NCBI GenBank assembly: GCA_033398695.1 | Contig: CM065803.1 | Span: 96,584,001 to 96,648,000, forward strand | Reading direction: 5' to 3' | DNA from: Orobanche coerulescens | Taxonomy: Eukaryota; Streptophyta; Magnoliopsida; Lamiales; Orobanchaceae | DNA length: 64,000 nt | Made by a program: the position numbers and the translations under genes | Part shown: piece after piece, positions 35,086-48,110 of the stretch | Numbering within the stretch: the stretch's first letter is position 1 | How the letters are laid out: the number at the start of each line of letters is the position of its first letter | Notes under the pieces: generated by a model | The model's input: the letters and a program-made list of their open reading frames with translations, nothing else | Database searches by the model: none | Told to the model about the DNA's origin: nothing

Positions 35086-35091
35086 GGAAGG

Positions 35092-36579
35092 TGTTAGGGT
35101 TGTATAGTGCAAATCATACTTTATGCTTGTATTACCTTAGTTCTCTGTAACTACCTATGAGAATATTATTTACATTTAATCACATATTTTGCATATTTAT
35201 TCACGTTATGGCTATGCAAATGAAATGTCTACTTATTTTATATCGTAGATAATGTGGTGTGTTGGTCTCACATAGAAGATCACATTATCAGTGCCTTATA
35301 AAATAATATAATAGTTCACAATCTATATAATTCTAGACCAATTATGTCAAATGTTGTAATGTATGCTTGAGATTAGTTGATCTTGACTATTAGCATGCAT
35401 TAGCGTATTTGCATACGTTGAACTGGATCGAAGTGAGATAGTGTCTTTTGTACTGACTGTAAGAAGAACGTAAATCTTGGATAATAATTGTTTCTTAATT
35501 CTAAGTATATAATATTTAATTGTGTATTTAAAATATTTATTGCTTTGATTAACCATGACTGAGAGTCACAGTGATTGACTCAATATGCTTCGTATCTTGG
35601 GCAATAATATTTTTTTATATGACAATTATTATTGTAACTATAAATCGTGGCTCGACTCGTGCGGGTTGATGATGTCCCATTGAGGAGCTCAATAATGATT
35701 ATTATATTAAATCCTGCAGGTGGATTAAATTCCGATATAATAATAAGGTTCGAGTGGTATTATTCTTGGATAAGAAATTAATTAATTAAAGATCTCAGTA
35801 GCTTAAATTAATCAATGGACATTCAATATCTTAAACAGGGGAAATAATATATTTAAATAAGGAGGCCATTTTGTAAGTTGGGATTTGGTTTGGAAGTGCA
35901 ATATTAATTCTTTAGTAGATTGAACTAATATTAGTGAACTCAACCATATTAGGAAGGACTTAATATGGAAAGTTGGGTTGCACTAGGAATCCTAACCCTA
36001 ATCCTCCTTAAGATACCTAGAGTTGTCCGAAGCCTATAAATAGGACTTATGGGGGGGAGGGGGGAGAGGGTTTTCTGGTGATCTATATCCAACACAAGGG
36101 TTTTGCTTTTTTCTTCTTAGTGTTTAATTGTGGATCTTGACTTGTGTCGTTGATTCTACAATTGAGATAACACTTTAATTCTTGCTACAAATATGAATTA
36201 CTTGAAGAAAAATAAAATCGAGAGTTGTGAGAGGAAAATATTTTGGCCGATCAATTCCTGTAGTCCAAGCAAGATTCGGTAGCTCGTTGCCCTCATAACA
36301 TCCGGATTAAGGCGTGATCATACTCTAGAAGATTTTGAGGAAGAGATCAAGAAAGCGACCACTATGCTTGAAGAGGTAAATATCCTATGATCTTTTGATC
36401 TAGATTAGGATATTGAATTTACCAACAAGATTATTAAATAATGAATAGTCTTTAAATTGCTTATTAATATTGGTAGTTAATTAATTAACATGCCTAGATA
36501 TATTTTGTGCTCGTGGATGCGTAAAACGCTTTTAACAAATTTTCCCCAAGTTCCCTTCCGCTATGTTTTATTTCCAACA
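35092..36579 (+). repeat. C2 5' LTR (Ty1/copia)
   Basis: Begins TGTTAGGGTTGTATAGTGC and ends TTTATTTCCAACA, directly followed by a primer site. AGCCTATAAATAGGAC at 36031-36046 is a clear TATA box, followed by a G-rich run (36051-36070). It starts one base after S1's right-hand TSD. No second LTR is visible. Confidence 0.8.
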
Positions 36580-36581
36580 AT

Positions 36582-36593
36582 TGGTATCAGAGA
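36582..36593 (+). other. C2 primer-binding site
   Basis: TGGTATCAGAGA two bases after the LTR end. Confidence 0.85.
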
Positions 36594-37963
36594 CAGATTT
36601 TTAGGCTTTTAAGTTTTTAAGTAATTTTAGTGATTCATTGATAGCAATTTAAATATTCATATAATTTGATGTTGGAATACTTTGCTAGATGTGTTCTTGC
36701 AGGGAATATAATTCAATTATCATGGTTATATGAATGGTTAATTTTATTATTTTCTATGTAATTGTTGGTTTGGCCTGATTTTGAGGCATATAATGATTTT
36801 TCCCGTGAGAAAATCTGCGGGTAGATCTAAGATCTTATTTTTCGTGTAATTTTGTTGTAATTTCGACGTATTTTATTTTGTGTAAAATTGTAATCAAATT
36901 CAGACAAGATAAAATCACGAAGTAATAGAGCGTAAGGACTCAGATCATGGACAATGCCGGCCAACAAGAAGACGCGGCTCGCTGAGCCTGTACATGGTTG
37001 CCGCGAGCCGGCTTGCTGACGAGGGTCGTGGGCAGCATGTTCCCGTCCAGTTCTCCAGTTCGGATGGGTCGTCCAGCTTTTGGTCCGGTCCGTTTTACCG
37101 CCATTTGTTGCATCCGTTGGAGAGTCGAGATTTTAAAATTGAATTTTATTGTATGTATTAATTTTGCATAGAAGTAAAAAATTTTAATTCTGGAAATCCA
37201 CAGCCCGGCGGGGAGTAGTGACGAGATGCTTGATCTAGTGGGAGATACCGAGTCGAAGATTTTCTCGGGTTCAACTCAAGGAAGGAGATCATGATAATTG
37301 GATAATTTAATTATCCATAAATTTATTTTTGATTTTTACTGTTTTGATGTATGACATGTATGAATGTATGCATGATATGTTTCTTGTATGTTAGGATGAT
37401 AAAATTAAAAATCCTAAGGCTAAAATAACTAAATAATTAAAATTGATTTTATTTATAAAGTAAAATCAAATTGGCCTCCATAATTAATTTAAATTGTGAA
37501 GTAATTAGTATGCGCATTGGCACTAGAGTCTTCCTCCATATCAGATATTGCTAATTATAAGTTCACTAATTTTAAATTTCAAATGATAACAAAAGTCAAA
37601 TATTATTTTTATTATAGGACCTCTCCATCTGTAGGACTATAATATTATATTTTAAGATTGTTAAATTATGGTGTTCACTTAAATCTATTAATTAATAAGC
37701 TCCCCATCAGAATTTATGTTAATTAATACATGGCCAAGAGGAACCCAACCACTAAATTTACTTGGCATAACGTAAATTGGCTAGATAGTAAAATTAAAGA
37801 CGTAAAACTCTACTTGAAAAATGTGTGTGCAAACGTCCACATGGCCGTGGCATGCATATGCGGGTTTTTCGAGGTTATGGTTTCTAGCATATATATTTTG
37901 TTTTTAGGTTTTTCAATATATTTTTCTATGCATTATGTGATGAATGTTATAATTTTATCTCAA
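36594..37963 (+). other. C2 leader, no gene
   Basis: Long AT-rich leader with a GC-richer patch at 36950-37100. The frame upstream of 37964 is open from 37730 but has no recognisable domain. Confidence 0.5.
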
Positions 37964-38310
37964 ATGTCTTTCAATCCACCTGCTGTAATTCTCAAAGAAA
38001 ACAAATTTGATGACACTAACTTTGCTGATTGGAAACGTAATTTAAATATAGTCCTAACTGCTGAAGAACACAAGTTTGTTCTAACTGAGGAATGCCCATT
38101 GGAACCATATATCGATTCGACACCTGATGAGGTGAAAGAATACCGCAAATGGAAGAAGTTTGATGAGATGGCTCGCTATTACGTCTTTGCTTCTTTACAA
38201 ATGTATTGCAGCACCAGCATCAGAGTGTGGGCACGACCGCGGAAATGATGAAAATCTTTGATTTCTTTAATGAGAATGTCTTAGGCGTGAATATGGAGGA
38301 ATTTTATTCC
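37964..38310 (+). pseudogene. gag: C2 gag N-terminal fragment
   Basis: MSFNPPAVILKENKFDDTNF begins at ATG 37964 and continues with ADWKRNLNIVLTAEEHKF and VKEYRKWKKFDEMARYYVFA, the typical N-terminal half of plant copia gag. A frame change near 38195 leads into LQHQHQSVGTTAEMMKIFDF, and the match ends by about 38310 where unrelated sequence starts. The remainder of gag and all of pol are missing, so C2 is a truncated element. Confidence 0.8.
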
Positions 38311-38713
38311 AACTTTTCATGCATGTTGTGTTATTGCCTCGATTTGTCTCTTTATATTTTATTAACGTTTGCATGTGTCTTGCCGATTTTGTTGACTATT
38401 CAACGTGCTGACTTGGATGTTGAATGATACTTAGTATTCTTCTGAATATCGAAACTCGACTGTCCATACTTGGCTGCTGTTCACAACTAGGTTACTCGGA
38501 TGTCCAACTTAGCCGTGTACTTGGACTTAGCTGTCTACTGACATAGCTGTAGGAACCCGGTCGATCTATACTTAGCTTAAAATATAAAATTTTAGGGCCA
38601 ATAGAAGATATTCATTCGGTTCTTCTTTACAATGCCAAGTACGTAGAACTTACATTTGAATTTAAACTTATTATATGGATGCCATTATCAAAATCTCAAG
38701 TGTATTCCTAATA
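38311..38713 (-). repeat. S2 partial 3' LTR
   Basis: On the minus strand a LTR start TATTAGGAATACACTTGAG follows the tract AATAGGGGGAATT (38714-38726). Sequence to about 38430 looks like Sirevirus-type LTR; the far boundary with C2 is approximate. Confidence 0.55.
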
Positions 38714-38931
38714 AATTCCCCCTATTTTGATGATGGCAAAACTTAATACTTGTTCAAATATAAAATCATCTCAAACAGGTAAATACTTGCACAAAAATAA
38801 AACTCAATCTATTTGAGACAATTAGAGATTGTCATTCAAGTTGAATGTATATACTTTTAACTTCAGTTAGGTCAATTACAGTCCAGAAATTTAAAGACAG
38901 AAAATATATAAGTAAATTACATAAAAAGTTC

Positions 38932-39690
38932 AGTTTCTACATCTTCTTCTTCCTCTTGTTCTAGCTGGAGGAAGTGTTTTCAGTGGCTTGGATCCTATAG
39001 GATCTTCCACCACTGGAATCAGACCATACTTCTTCTTTACCAACTGAGTGGCAAAGGCCTGGTCTTCAGCATAGATGTACTTGTTTTCAATACATATCTC
39101 CCGATCTCCTGTTGAAGAGCTCTATCATCCAGATATTCTTGTTCATCTAAAGGTGGTTTTTGTGGTCTGAATGATGTAATCATAGGATCGGCATAAAAAA
39201 GCTTTCCAGAATACTTTACCAATACTACCCACAGACTTGGCTAATTCAATTCCATGAAGTCAATGAAGATCTGATGTCGAGTACTTTGATAATCTTGTAG
39301 TATTTTCCAAAGGTCAAATTGTTCAATGAATTGCTTCTTAGCTTAAATCCTCATGGTAAGAGCTTACTCAAGAGAAGTCTTTAAAATGGTATAGTTCCTT
39401 ATTTATCCAGCCAAGAGTTTGTTCTCTTAGATACGTTCTCCTCTTCTTGGCTGATGGAGCAGTAGGGTCTTATGGACTGGATTGGGCAGACCTTTTCATT
39501 GAAGTTCCTCCTGCTGGATCCACTTGGTGAGCAGCAGGCTAGGACAATTGGGTGGTTGGGACCACAACAAGGGAGAGTCCTCTGGGTTTTGACTTATCTT
39601 CCTCTACCCTCTTTTTGCAAACATCTATTAGCTGAGCAAGCTGACATTCTACCTTAGACATGAAGTCCTGCATCCCCATAGGCATCCTGT
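38932..39690 (-). pseudogene. S2 third-ORF C-terminal fragment
   Basis: Minus-strand pieces 39730-39539 (MRQLSNHRVDFPNNRMPMGM, partly in S3) and 39222-39037 (EYLDDRALQQEIGRYV) lead to a C terminus VKKKYGLIPVVEDPIGSKPL followed by a basic ARTRGRRRC tail near 38935. This is the env-position ORF end of a Sirevirus-like element, followed by its spacer (38714-38931) and polypurine tract. Stops and frame changes are present. S3 cuts it at 39691. Confidence 0.6.
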
Positions 39691-40523
39691 TGTTGGGAAA
39701 ATCTACCCTGTGGTTTGATAATTGTCTCATACAGCAAGTTCTTCAAAGTCAGCATTCTAAGTATGGAAGCTGTTAGGAGAACTTTATACAGCTTGTCCAT
39801 ACAGCAAAAGATCTTCCAGCAAAGTAAAGAGTCCTTTCCTACAGCGTGATCGACATAATATAGCAAAAGATGAAGAAGTTGGATACAACAAACATGTTGT
39901 AGGTGTTTTACTTAGGAAAAGTAAAACATATATCCAACAGGACTGAAGAAAACTTTAAACTATTGTGAAATCAAACATTATTTATTCAAAAAGTATTCAC
40001 AGTTAAAGTAGCATTTAATGATGATAGGACAACATTTAATGCGATCAAAGAGACTACAGGCTGAAAGAGTATTTAATGCTAGTAAAAAAGAATGTCTAAT
40101 GCCATAAATACGAATCGCCTTTAATTCAAACATTCTGAAGCCGGCAATAAGAGCAGTCTCAATATCACCAACCGGCCAACGGCTACATTTATAATAGATA
40201 TATTTCCAAGGTTATAAATAGCCCCAACCAAGAGGACATTGTCAAGACTTTACTTCGTGAAATACATCTGACGCTTAACACCCTGATAATCTGAATATCA
40301 ACTTACAAGAGCAGTATATTTCCTTGAGCATACAACTTCATCAAGAGAAGAAATATACAAAGTCCTAAACACAAACAACATACCTTACAACAAACACTCA
40401 TCAAGCATATAGCTGCTGTTTGACCATGTTCTACCAAACTTTCGTTGAGATTAACTTATCCCTGTGTGGACTAAGTCTTGCTAGTTCCGAATTGTGTGGG
40501 ACAAATAGCATTAAAGACGAAGC

Positions 40524-42343
40524 TGTTGGGATTCGATGCCTAAACCGAAGGCGCAGCAGAAGCGAAAAAATGAAAGCGAGTTCGATCTGAATCCCTTAAG
40601 AGGATCGATCAAGCTACGTATATATGAATATAAAACGAAACAAAGGAAGATTCAAAATCATACCCTCGTAGTCCGTTGATTAAATGGTGTTCTTTATGTA
40701 TGCGATTCCCCAAGCTTTAGGTGATCCTACCCACGAATCCGATTCATCAGGCTTTTGAGATCCCGAGCACCGAAACACCGTGCCTCTACTTGCCACGCGA
40801 CGGAAGTCGACCGGAATAACTCCTACCTTGTTATCTTCCAAAGATACGGCTAGAACAAGGTAGTCGGAACTTTACTAATTTTATTTTAATCACTCCAAGT
40901 GAAAATAAAATCACTCTCTTGATATTTCTCTTAGAAATGAAGAATGAAGAAATGAAGAAGACAAGTATTTTCTCTCTCCCTTTCTCTTGTAATGTGTCGT
41001 GAGTTCAAATGAGTGGAAAAGAAGTGAAGTCTTCTCATTTTATTCTTCATCTCATCATGATTATTCCACAAGAATAATCCTCTTTATTTTCCTTAGTCAT
41101 TGGTCTTCCACCATTTAAGGTGGAATGAAGACCAATTTGAAAAACAAGGTGATGGGATCGACCATCTAGAAGAGCCGGATGAATCCGGTCCATTTCGGAC
41201 TCTCGCGAGTCCAAACAGATAAACTCCATTTCGTTCCGATGTATTTACATCAATTAATTAATTCAATTAATTAATTATATCAAATAAAAATAATATAATT
41301 AATTTCTCCAAGAAATAATTATATCTATGAATTAAATTAATCACCCAGTAATTTATTTAGTTCATTAGGTCGTAAATTAATTTTTCCAATAAATTAATTT
41401 AGACATCCAATGTCCTAAAAATAATTAGACATCCAATGTCCAATAAATTAGATATCCAATATCTAATATTATCAAAGAGAGATAAAGCTCAATTCATTCC
41501 GTCGTCTATCCTAATGTGCGACTCGGTAGGTCCGTCTCAGTTAGCAATGGGAGGAACTAAAGAGTGATAGCACCATCTAGCCAGTCCCGCGGCTTACACT
41601 GTAACCTAACCGAGAACGAATGATTGGGATCATTCAAAAACCTTTCTGTCATGAATACCAGTATACATATAAACCCTTCTTTCAAATGTAAAAGTTATAG
41701 GGTCACGATCAGTCAAACCCTATCTGCACTTGACGCTGTGCATGAGTTAATGCAAACCGAGATCATTGAGCTCTCGTGTATCCAATACAATGAGCTCCAA
41801 TGCTTTGGCCAAAGACTTATCATCTCATTTGTCAATAACCGCATAGGACATATGCCTGTTCACTTACAGAAGAAAAAAAATCCTATCTTGGTATTCAGTA
41901 GGACCTGCTACTTGCCCGTCAAGATGCACGTCGAGGTTAACCCCCACCTTTCGGTTTTCTGGGTGGAACTACTCTAATGAAAATCTTAACGTCACAAGCA
42001 CATCCCTACTAAATCCTCAAGTCGAAGGTTCATGAATACCTATCACAACCTTACGATTCTGTTATTGATGGTCCCGAAGTGAAATCCGTGTGACGAATCG
42101 GGTGAGTCGGTCGAGTATACTAATCTCATTAGCATACCTATAACGTGTGCTCCCACTAACCATTAGTGATCAACATGTACTCTCCAAGTTAAAGAACATG
42201 TCATACAAGTCTTCGCATAAACTCAACGCCTAGTCAGGTTTCACCGACTTACGAACAATAAAGTATATTCGCCATAAACCTTTCCAGTGCCGATCCCCTT
42301 ATCAAATAAGAAGTGGAATGTTTTTTCTCTCAAATATATGGAC

Positions 42344-42390
<47 letters not shown>

Positions 42391-42524
42391 CGAGTCAGGA
42401 ATGCCAGTGACTACCAGTAAATAAAGAAACATACAATTACCTTTTGATAATGTTTTACATAATAACAACTACAATGCCCTCACTCAACATCATCTGAGTG
42501 GCATTCAAGGGCATACTCCTAATA
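40524..42524 (-). repeat. C3 3' LTR
   Basis: Plus-strand reading TGTTGGGATTCGATGCC to ATACTCCTAATA. The last bases AATA differ from AACA of the other copy. It contains an expanded TA microsatellite. Confidence 0.9.
42349..42388 (+). repeat. (TA)n microsatellite
   Basis: About 40 bp of uninterrupted TA in C3's 3' LTR; the homologous site in the 5' LTR (about 49933-49950) is much shorter. Confidence 0.95.
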
Positions 42525-42559
42525 ATCTCCCATTTGCACTCAATGCCACACACTATGAT

Positions 42560-45500
42560 ATCTAATAACCATGTTCTCCAGATGACGCTCCAAGCTAATC
42601 TGAGTAAGTGGCTTGGTCAGTGGAAAAGCGACGTTGTCGGCTGAGTCTACTCTATGCAGCACAATGTATCCTTTGCGTACAAATTATCTCACGAGATGAT
42701 ACTTCCTCTCAATGTGTTTGGTACTATTGTGAAACCTCGGCTCCTTGGCTTGCGCTACAGCTCCGTCGCTGTCGCAGAAAAGCAGAACAGGCATCAGCAC
42801 ATGGTATCACTTGAAGTTCTCCCAGAAAATTATTAATCCAAAACCCTTCCTTAGAAGCCTCCGAGGCTTCTTGATACTCAGCCTGACTGGTGGAATCAGC
42901 AGTCGTGCTTTTCTTGGCGCTACGCCAAGATACTGCTCCTCCATTAAGAGTAAATCTGTAGCCAGAAGTAGACATCGCATCGTCTTTCTGTCCTTGGAAG
43001 TCTGAATCAGTGAAGCCCATCACATTCATTTCTCCACCGCCATACATAAGAACCAGATCTCTAGTCCTTCCTAAGTATTTGAGAACGTTCTTTATAGTAG
43101 TTCAATGTTCCCTACCTGGATTTGCTTGAAACCTACTTACCACGCTCACAACATGCACAATGTCAGGTCTCGTACACAACATTGCATACATAAGGCTACC
43201 CACGGCCGAAGCATATGGTATATTACTCATTTCCTTTCGTTGTTCCTCACTTTGAGGACACATCTTCGAGAAGAGTTTTATATCATGTCGCATCGGTAGG
43301 AACCCTCTTTTAGACTCATCCATCTTAAATCACTTTAAGATCTTATCTATATAGAAGGCTTGGGAAAGACCTATCATTCTCTTCGCTCTATCCCGGTAGA
43401 GCCGAATTCCAAGAATATAGGTAGCTTCTCCCAAGTCTTTCATAGAGAACCTACTCGAAAGCCAAGCTTTTACAGAACTGAGCATTCCCACATCATTTCC
43501 TATGAGTAGAATGTCATCTACATATAGTACTAAGAATGCGATCTTGCTCCCACTAACCCTCTTGTATACACAAGGTTCCTCTTCATTTTGCACGAAGTCA
43601 AACTCTTTGACTGCCTCGTCAAAATAAAGGTTTCAACTACGCAAAGCTTGCTTCAGTCCATAAATGGAACGCTGAAGCTTGCACACCTTATGAATGTCGA
43701 CCTTGGACACAAAGCCTTTAGGTTGCTCCATATAGATTTCTTCCTTGAGGAATCCATTAAGGAAATCCGTCTTTATGTCCATCTGCCATATCTCATAATC
43801 GTGGTAGGCAGCTATAGCAAGCATCATGAGAATAGACTTGATCGTAGCTACGGGCGAGAAGGTATCGTGGTAATCGATATCCCTTCTTTCTGGGTATAAC
43901 CCTTTGCCACAAGCTTGGCCTTATAGGTGTCAACCTTGCCATCCCCATCAGTCTTTCTCTTGTAGATCCACTTATTCCCAATAGGTACTATGCCCTTGGG
44001 GCGGTCTACTAGAGTCTACATCTGATTGACATGCATCGAGTCTATGTCAGCTTCCATAGCTTCCCGCCATTTCGCGGAGTCTACATCCACAATCTCTTGG
44101 TCATAGGTCGTTGGGTCGGTCTCTAAGTTATCACCTGAAACCTCATGGAGACCCAGTTCCTCCAAGTGCATAAAACCACACCTCTAAGGTATTTGAGACA
44201 CCCTACTAGACCTACGAGGTGGTTGTACTTGTGTTTCAGAAGGTTCGGTACAAACTTCTTGTACAGGTGTCTCCTGAGGAGTTTCATTGTATTCTTCCAA
44301 AGAAATACTTCTACCTGCTCCGCCTTCCTTAATGAACTCGTCTTCTAGGAAGTGTGCTTGCAAAAGCAACAATGATCTTTCGAGCTTCGGACATGTAGAA
44401 TAGATAACCCATCATCCCATATGGGAATCCAATAAAATGCCCCTTCACGGACCTTGCTTCCAATTTCTCTGCCTTAGTCTTCTTAACATAGGCGGGACAT
44501 CCCTAAATCCTAATATGTTTAAGATTTAGTTTCCTGCCCTCCCACATCTCATGTGGAGTTTTAGGAACGGACTTGGAAGGACAACTATTCAAGATATAAG
44601 CAGCAATCATGAGTGCATACCCCCACAGGTAAATTGGTGAGTCAGTATAGCTAAGCATAGAATGGACCATGTTCAACAAGGTTCAGTTCCTTCTTTCCGA
44701 CACACCATTTAACTCAGGAGTTCCTGGAGGTGCAAGTTGTGACTATTCCGTGTTCCTTTAGGAACTCATCAAACTCAGTGCTCATATACTCGCCACCTCG
44801 GTGCGACCGAAGTGCTTTGATATGATTAGCAGTTTGTGTTTCGACTAGGGCCTTAAATTCCTGGAATTTCTCAAAGGCCTCGAATTTCGGTTTCATTAAG
44901 TATTCATAACCATTCCTAGTATGATCATTCGTAAACGTAATGAAATACTGATATCCATCACGTGCTTCTTCCAAAGCACCACATACGTCGGTATGGACTA
45001 ATCCAAGTTTATCAGTGCCTCTTTCAAAAGTCCTGTGCAGGGTGACTTAGTCATTTTGCCTTTAAGGCAGGATTCACAAGTTGGAAAGGGATCCGATCCC
45101 AATGGACCAATAAGTCCATACTTTCCATTTTGTAAACCTTGGTCTTATCAACATGACCAAGTCTAAGATGCCATTTCAAAACTTGATTAATATCATCCCT
45201 ACCACGCTTGCTAGTCATAGTATTCACAACGACTTTGTTACTTAGGTTTAGATGATACAATCCATTTAACAATAGCAGTGCCTACTAGTTTATTTCGAAA
45301 ATAAATTTTACAGGAACCATCACCAATGAATAATGAAAAGCCTTTCCGATCTATGACCGGTATCTATACAATGTTTTTATGCCCCCTGGGCAAAACAAGT
45401 ACATCATCTAATGTCAAAACAAATCCGGATTTCAAATCTAAAAGAAGTGATCCTATGTGAGTTGCTTCGACACTATGCCCGCTTCTGACAGTAATCATCA

Positions 45501-45639
45501 CTTCCCTAGCTCCAAGCTTCCTACTTTGTTCCAGATCCTGATTCACGGTACAAATGTGAGAACCATCACCTGAATCTAGTATCCAAGAAGTAGAAAATAC
45601 AGTAGCAGAACAATTTGTTTCCAAAACTAAAAGTTCTGT
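42560..45639 (-). pseudogene. pol: C3 pol: protease, integrase, RT, RNase H (broken)
   Basis: Protease SWILDSGDGSHIC lies at about 45590-45550; the catalytic DSG is kept but the usual Ala after it is Asp. Pre-integrase LKWHLRLGHVDKTKVYKM is near 45180. Integrase shows RSHRGGEY at about 44800, where the Asp of the usual SDRGGEY is His. RT has MDIKTDFLNGFLKEEIYMEQ at 43780-43720 and YVDD at 43513-43524. RNase H has TDSDFQGQKDDAMSTSGYRF near 43000 and TSQAEYQEASEA near 42890. The pieces lie in different frames and contain stops, so several mutations separate this from a working polyprotein. Confidence 0.9.
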
Positions 45640-46466
45640 ACCTGAAATGCCATGAAGACTCGGACAATCTCTTGCCCAGTGGCCCAGCTCGCCGCATTTG
45701 AGACATGCATCCTTCTTCTTCTTATTGCCTTTTGGAACCATTGGGGCCTTGCCCTTACCCTTAAGGTCCTTGCTTTGTGGGCCTATCTGCTTCTTGGTCT
45801 TTTTCTTCTTATTCTTAGACCTCTTAGGTCCAGAAGAAAACACAAGGGCAGACTCCTTTGCCCGCGGAGTCTTCTTCTAAGACTGAGCGGTTACCAGTTT
45901 GTTCATCAACCTGCTAAATTGCAAGCAATCTCATTGAAGTTGAAATTCACAACAAACGGTGAGAAGGAATTAGGAAGAGATTACAGGATGAGGTCGATTT
46001 GTAGAGGGTCATGCATCCTAAAATCAAGAGCCTCCAATCTCTCGATCATAGAGATCATTTTGAGGACATGGTCCCCAACTTTCTCACCTTCCTTCATCCT
46101 GGCACTGAAAATCTCTTTATATATATCATATCTAGCAGTTCGACTGCGCTCACCATAAAGCTCGATTAAGTGAGATAAAATCTGCCTAACAGAAGTCATT
46201 TTCTGATGAGCTCTCTGAAGCTTTTTAGACATAGAAGCCATCATATAGGCACGGACTTTTATGTCATCCTTAACCCATTTTTCGTGGTTTTCAACTTCTT
46301 CCTGATTGGCTCTGGTCCGCACTGGAGGTGCCGGAATGTCCGCCTCCAAGACGTATCCCAGTGCCTACATACTGAGGACAATCATTAGATTGCGGAGCTA
46401 GTCCACAAAGTTTGGTCCGGTTAGGTTGTTCTTCTCGAGTAGAATTGCAAGTGGGTTCATAGTCAT
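45640..46466 (-). pseudogene. gag: C3 gag (broken)
   Basis: Minus-strand start at 46466 (MTMNPLAILLEKNNLTGPNF). It reads through two stops near 46395 and 46365 into an open stretch 46349-45981 (KWVKDDIKVRAYMMASMSKK, then LYGERSRTARYDIYKEIF, then MIERLEALDFRMHDPLQIDL), the copia gag core. A frame change between 45980 and 45843 leads to a Lys-rich linker and zinc knuckle CLKCGELGHWARDC at 45664-45705. The protein would form the capsid. Confidence 0.88.
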
Positions 46467-48097
46467 TATGAGAGTTGTTATTTGGTTTGTCTGCATTAAG
46501 TAGAACAGATTTATTAGTGACTCGTTTGATTATGATCTGAGTTTAGAATTAAAGTCTTTTCTATTCATTTAACCCAGCTCTCACTATTTTTTATCAGAAT
46601 AAGACACTCCCATGTGAAATCCGGAAGTACTTGTTCGCTTTACTTCATAGTGGTGATCAGGTTCTTTATAAAATTTAATAGAGGGCAACCGAACAGGTTT
46701 TTGGTCCATTAATCTTCATAAAGTGGTTTCCAACACCAACCCATCTAATGGATGATTCAATCTTCTTTTTCTGCTTGTTTACTCCCCTCAACCTATACGG
46801 TTTCTATAGTTCGTGAACAAGTTAAGTTTATACCATCGACGCTGATCAGTTTCACATTATCTGGCAACCGAACACGTTTCTAGGGATAAAATTTGCTCCA
46901 ACCAAAGGCATCCAATGCACTCTCGGTAATTTATCGACCCTCCCCAAATGACTACCCCGATAACTTGGAAGCATAGCACATCCAGTTTGGATTTCAATTT
47001 TCCGAAAGCTCGATGGAGGGAAGGAAAACCTTGAAACCTTTTAAACTTAATAATTTATCGTGGGAGAATTTTCACGATTAATGTTACACTTTGCACATTA
47101 ATCCATTTAATTGCGTTTGTTGCATTCATACCATATGAATAAAATATTCACAACCTAGTTGCTACCAACATGTAGTTCATGGACTGTTCCTAGAACAAAA
47201 AACGTTGTAAACTAATTACATGTCTTCGGTCTTTAATATTCGTCTTCTCGAATGGATCTTCCTCCGGTCTTCGTCATTACATATAAATTTTATATTGAAA
47301 AATTGCATCCTAGATACAAATATTTCTAGTAAAATAAATAGGCTCAAAACGGCCTTTACAACCCAATCGAATAAAACCGAACAATTCAAAACTAGGTCCA
47401 TGAACCACATCTCCATTCAAAAAGCATTTATCCAATAAATACTAAATAAATGGATTGCATATAGAATATATTGATCCAACCAATATATATAATTAACTAT
47501 TAAATAGAATTGATCCAATCAATTCACATAATCGGTAATATGAGATCGTTCAAAGTAATTCGGTCAATCACAAGTATTCCAATAAATCAAATTTCCCTTA
47601 TAAAATGAAATACCATATATCATTTTAATCATATTAAATCCAATTTAAAATCCGGGAAATTAATTTTATGAAATACACGATAAAACAAGCCCGAAACAGG
47701 CCCGGGAGGGGCTGGACCGTGGTCCGAACAAGCTGGACCGCGCGGCAGGCCCAAAACTAGGCCTGGGCCACGGTCCCATGAGTCCAGATTGCAGTCCGTC
47801 AGCCCAGACCGCGCTTCAGGAGCTCCTGGCCTCGTTCCGATGACGTCCAACGTCATCCCGAGGCTAGATTTCCGACCGGATATCTAATATCTATATTTTT
47901 CGACTTTCATATCTTTAATATAAATCATATTTCCTAGAAAATATAGATTTATATTTAGATATAGATTTACAAAAAATACAACTACGATGAACAATCGAAC
48001 ATATACCACGATAATAACAATAAATGATTCCAAATCATTAACCATCCAATCAAGCATTCTAAATGCTAAATATCGTGTATACAATCGCAAGACCTAC
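46467..48097 (-). other. C3 leader, no gene
   Basis: 1.6 kb untranslated region between primer site and gag. A GC-rich patch at 47690-47870 opens a minus-strand frame of biased composition that I do not consider a gene. Confidence 0.6.
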
Positions 48098-48109
48098 GCT
48101 ACGATACCA
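48098..48109 (-). other. C3 primer-binding site
   Basis: Minus strand TGGTATCGTAGC just inside the 5' LTR end (48111). Confidence 0.85.
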
Positions 48110-48110
48110 C

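Noticed and set aside
8415..39690. S0 and S2 as two halves of one minus-strand element
   Set aside because: In minus orientation the 3' part should lie at lower coordinates than pol, but S2 (third ORF and 3' LTR) lies at higher coordinates than S0, so they are separate copies or rearranged.
47629..47856. Minus-strand ORF in the C3 leader
   Set aside because: Pro/Gly-biased frame from a GC-rich patch with no homology I recognise; copia leaders are usually non-coding.
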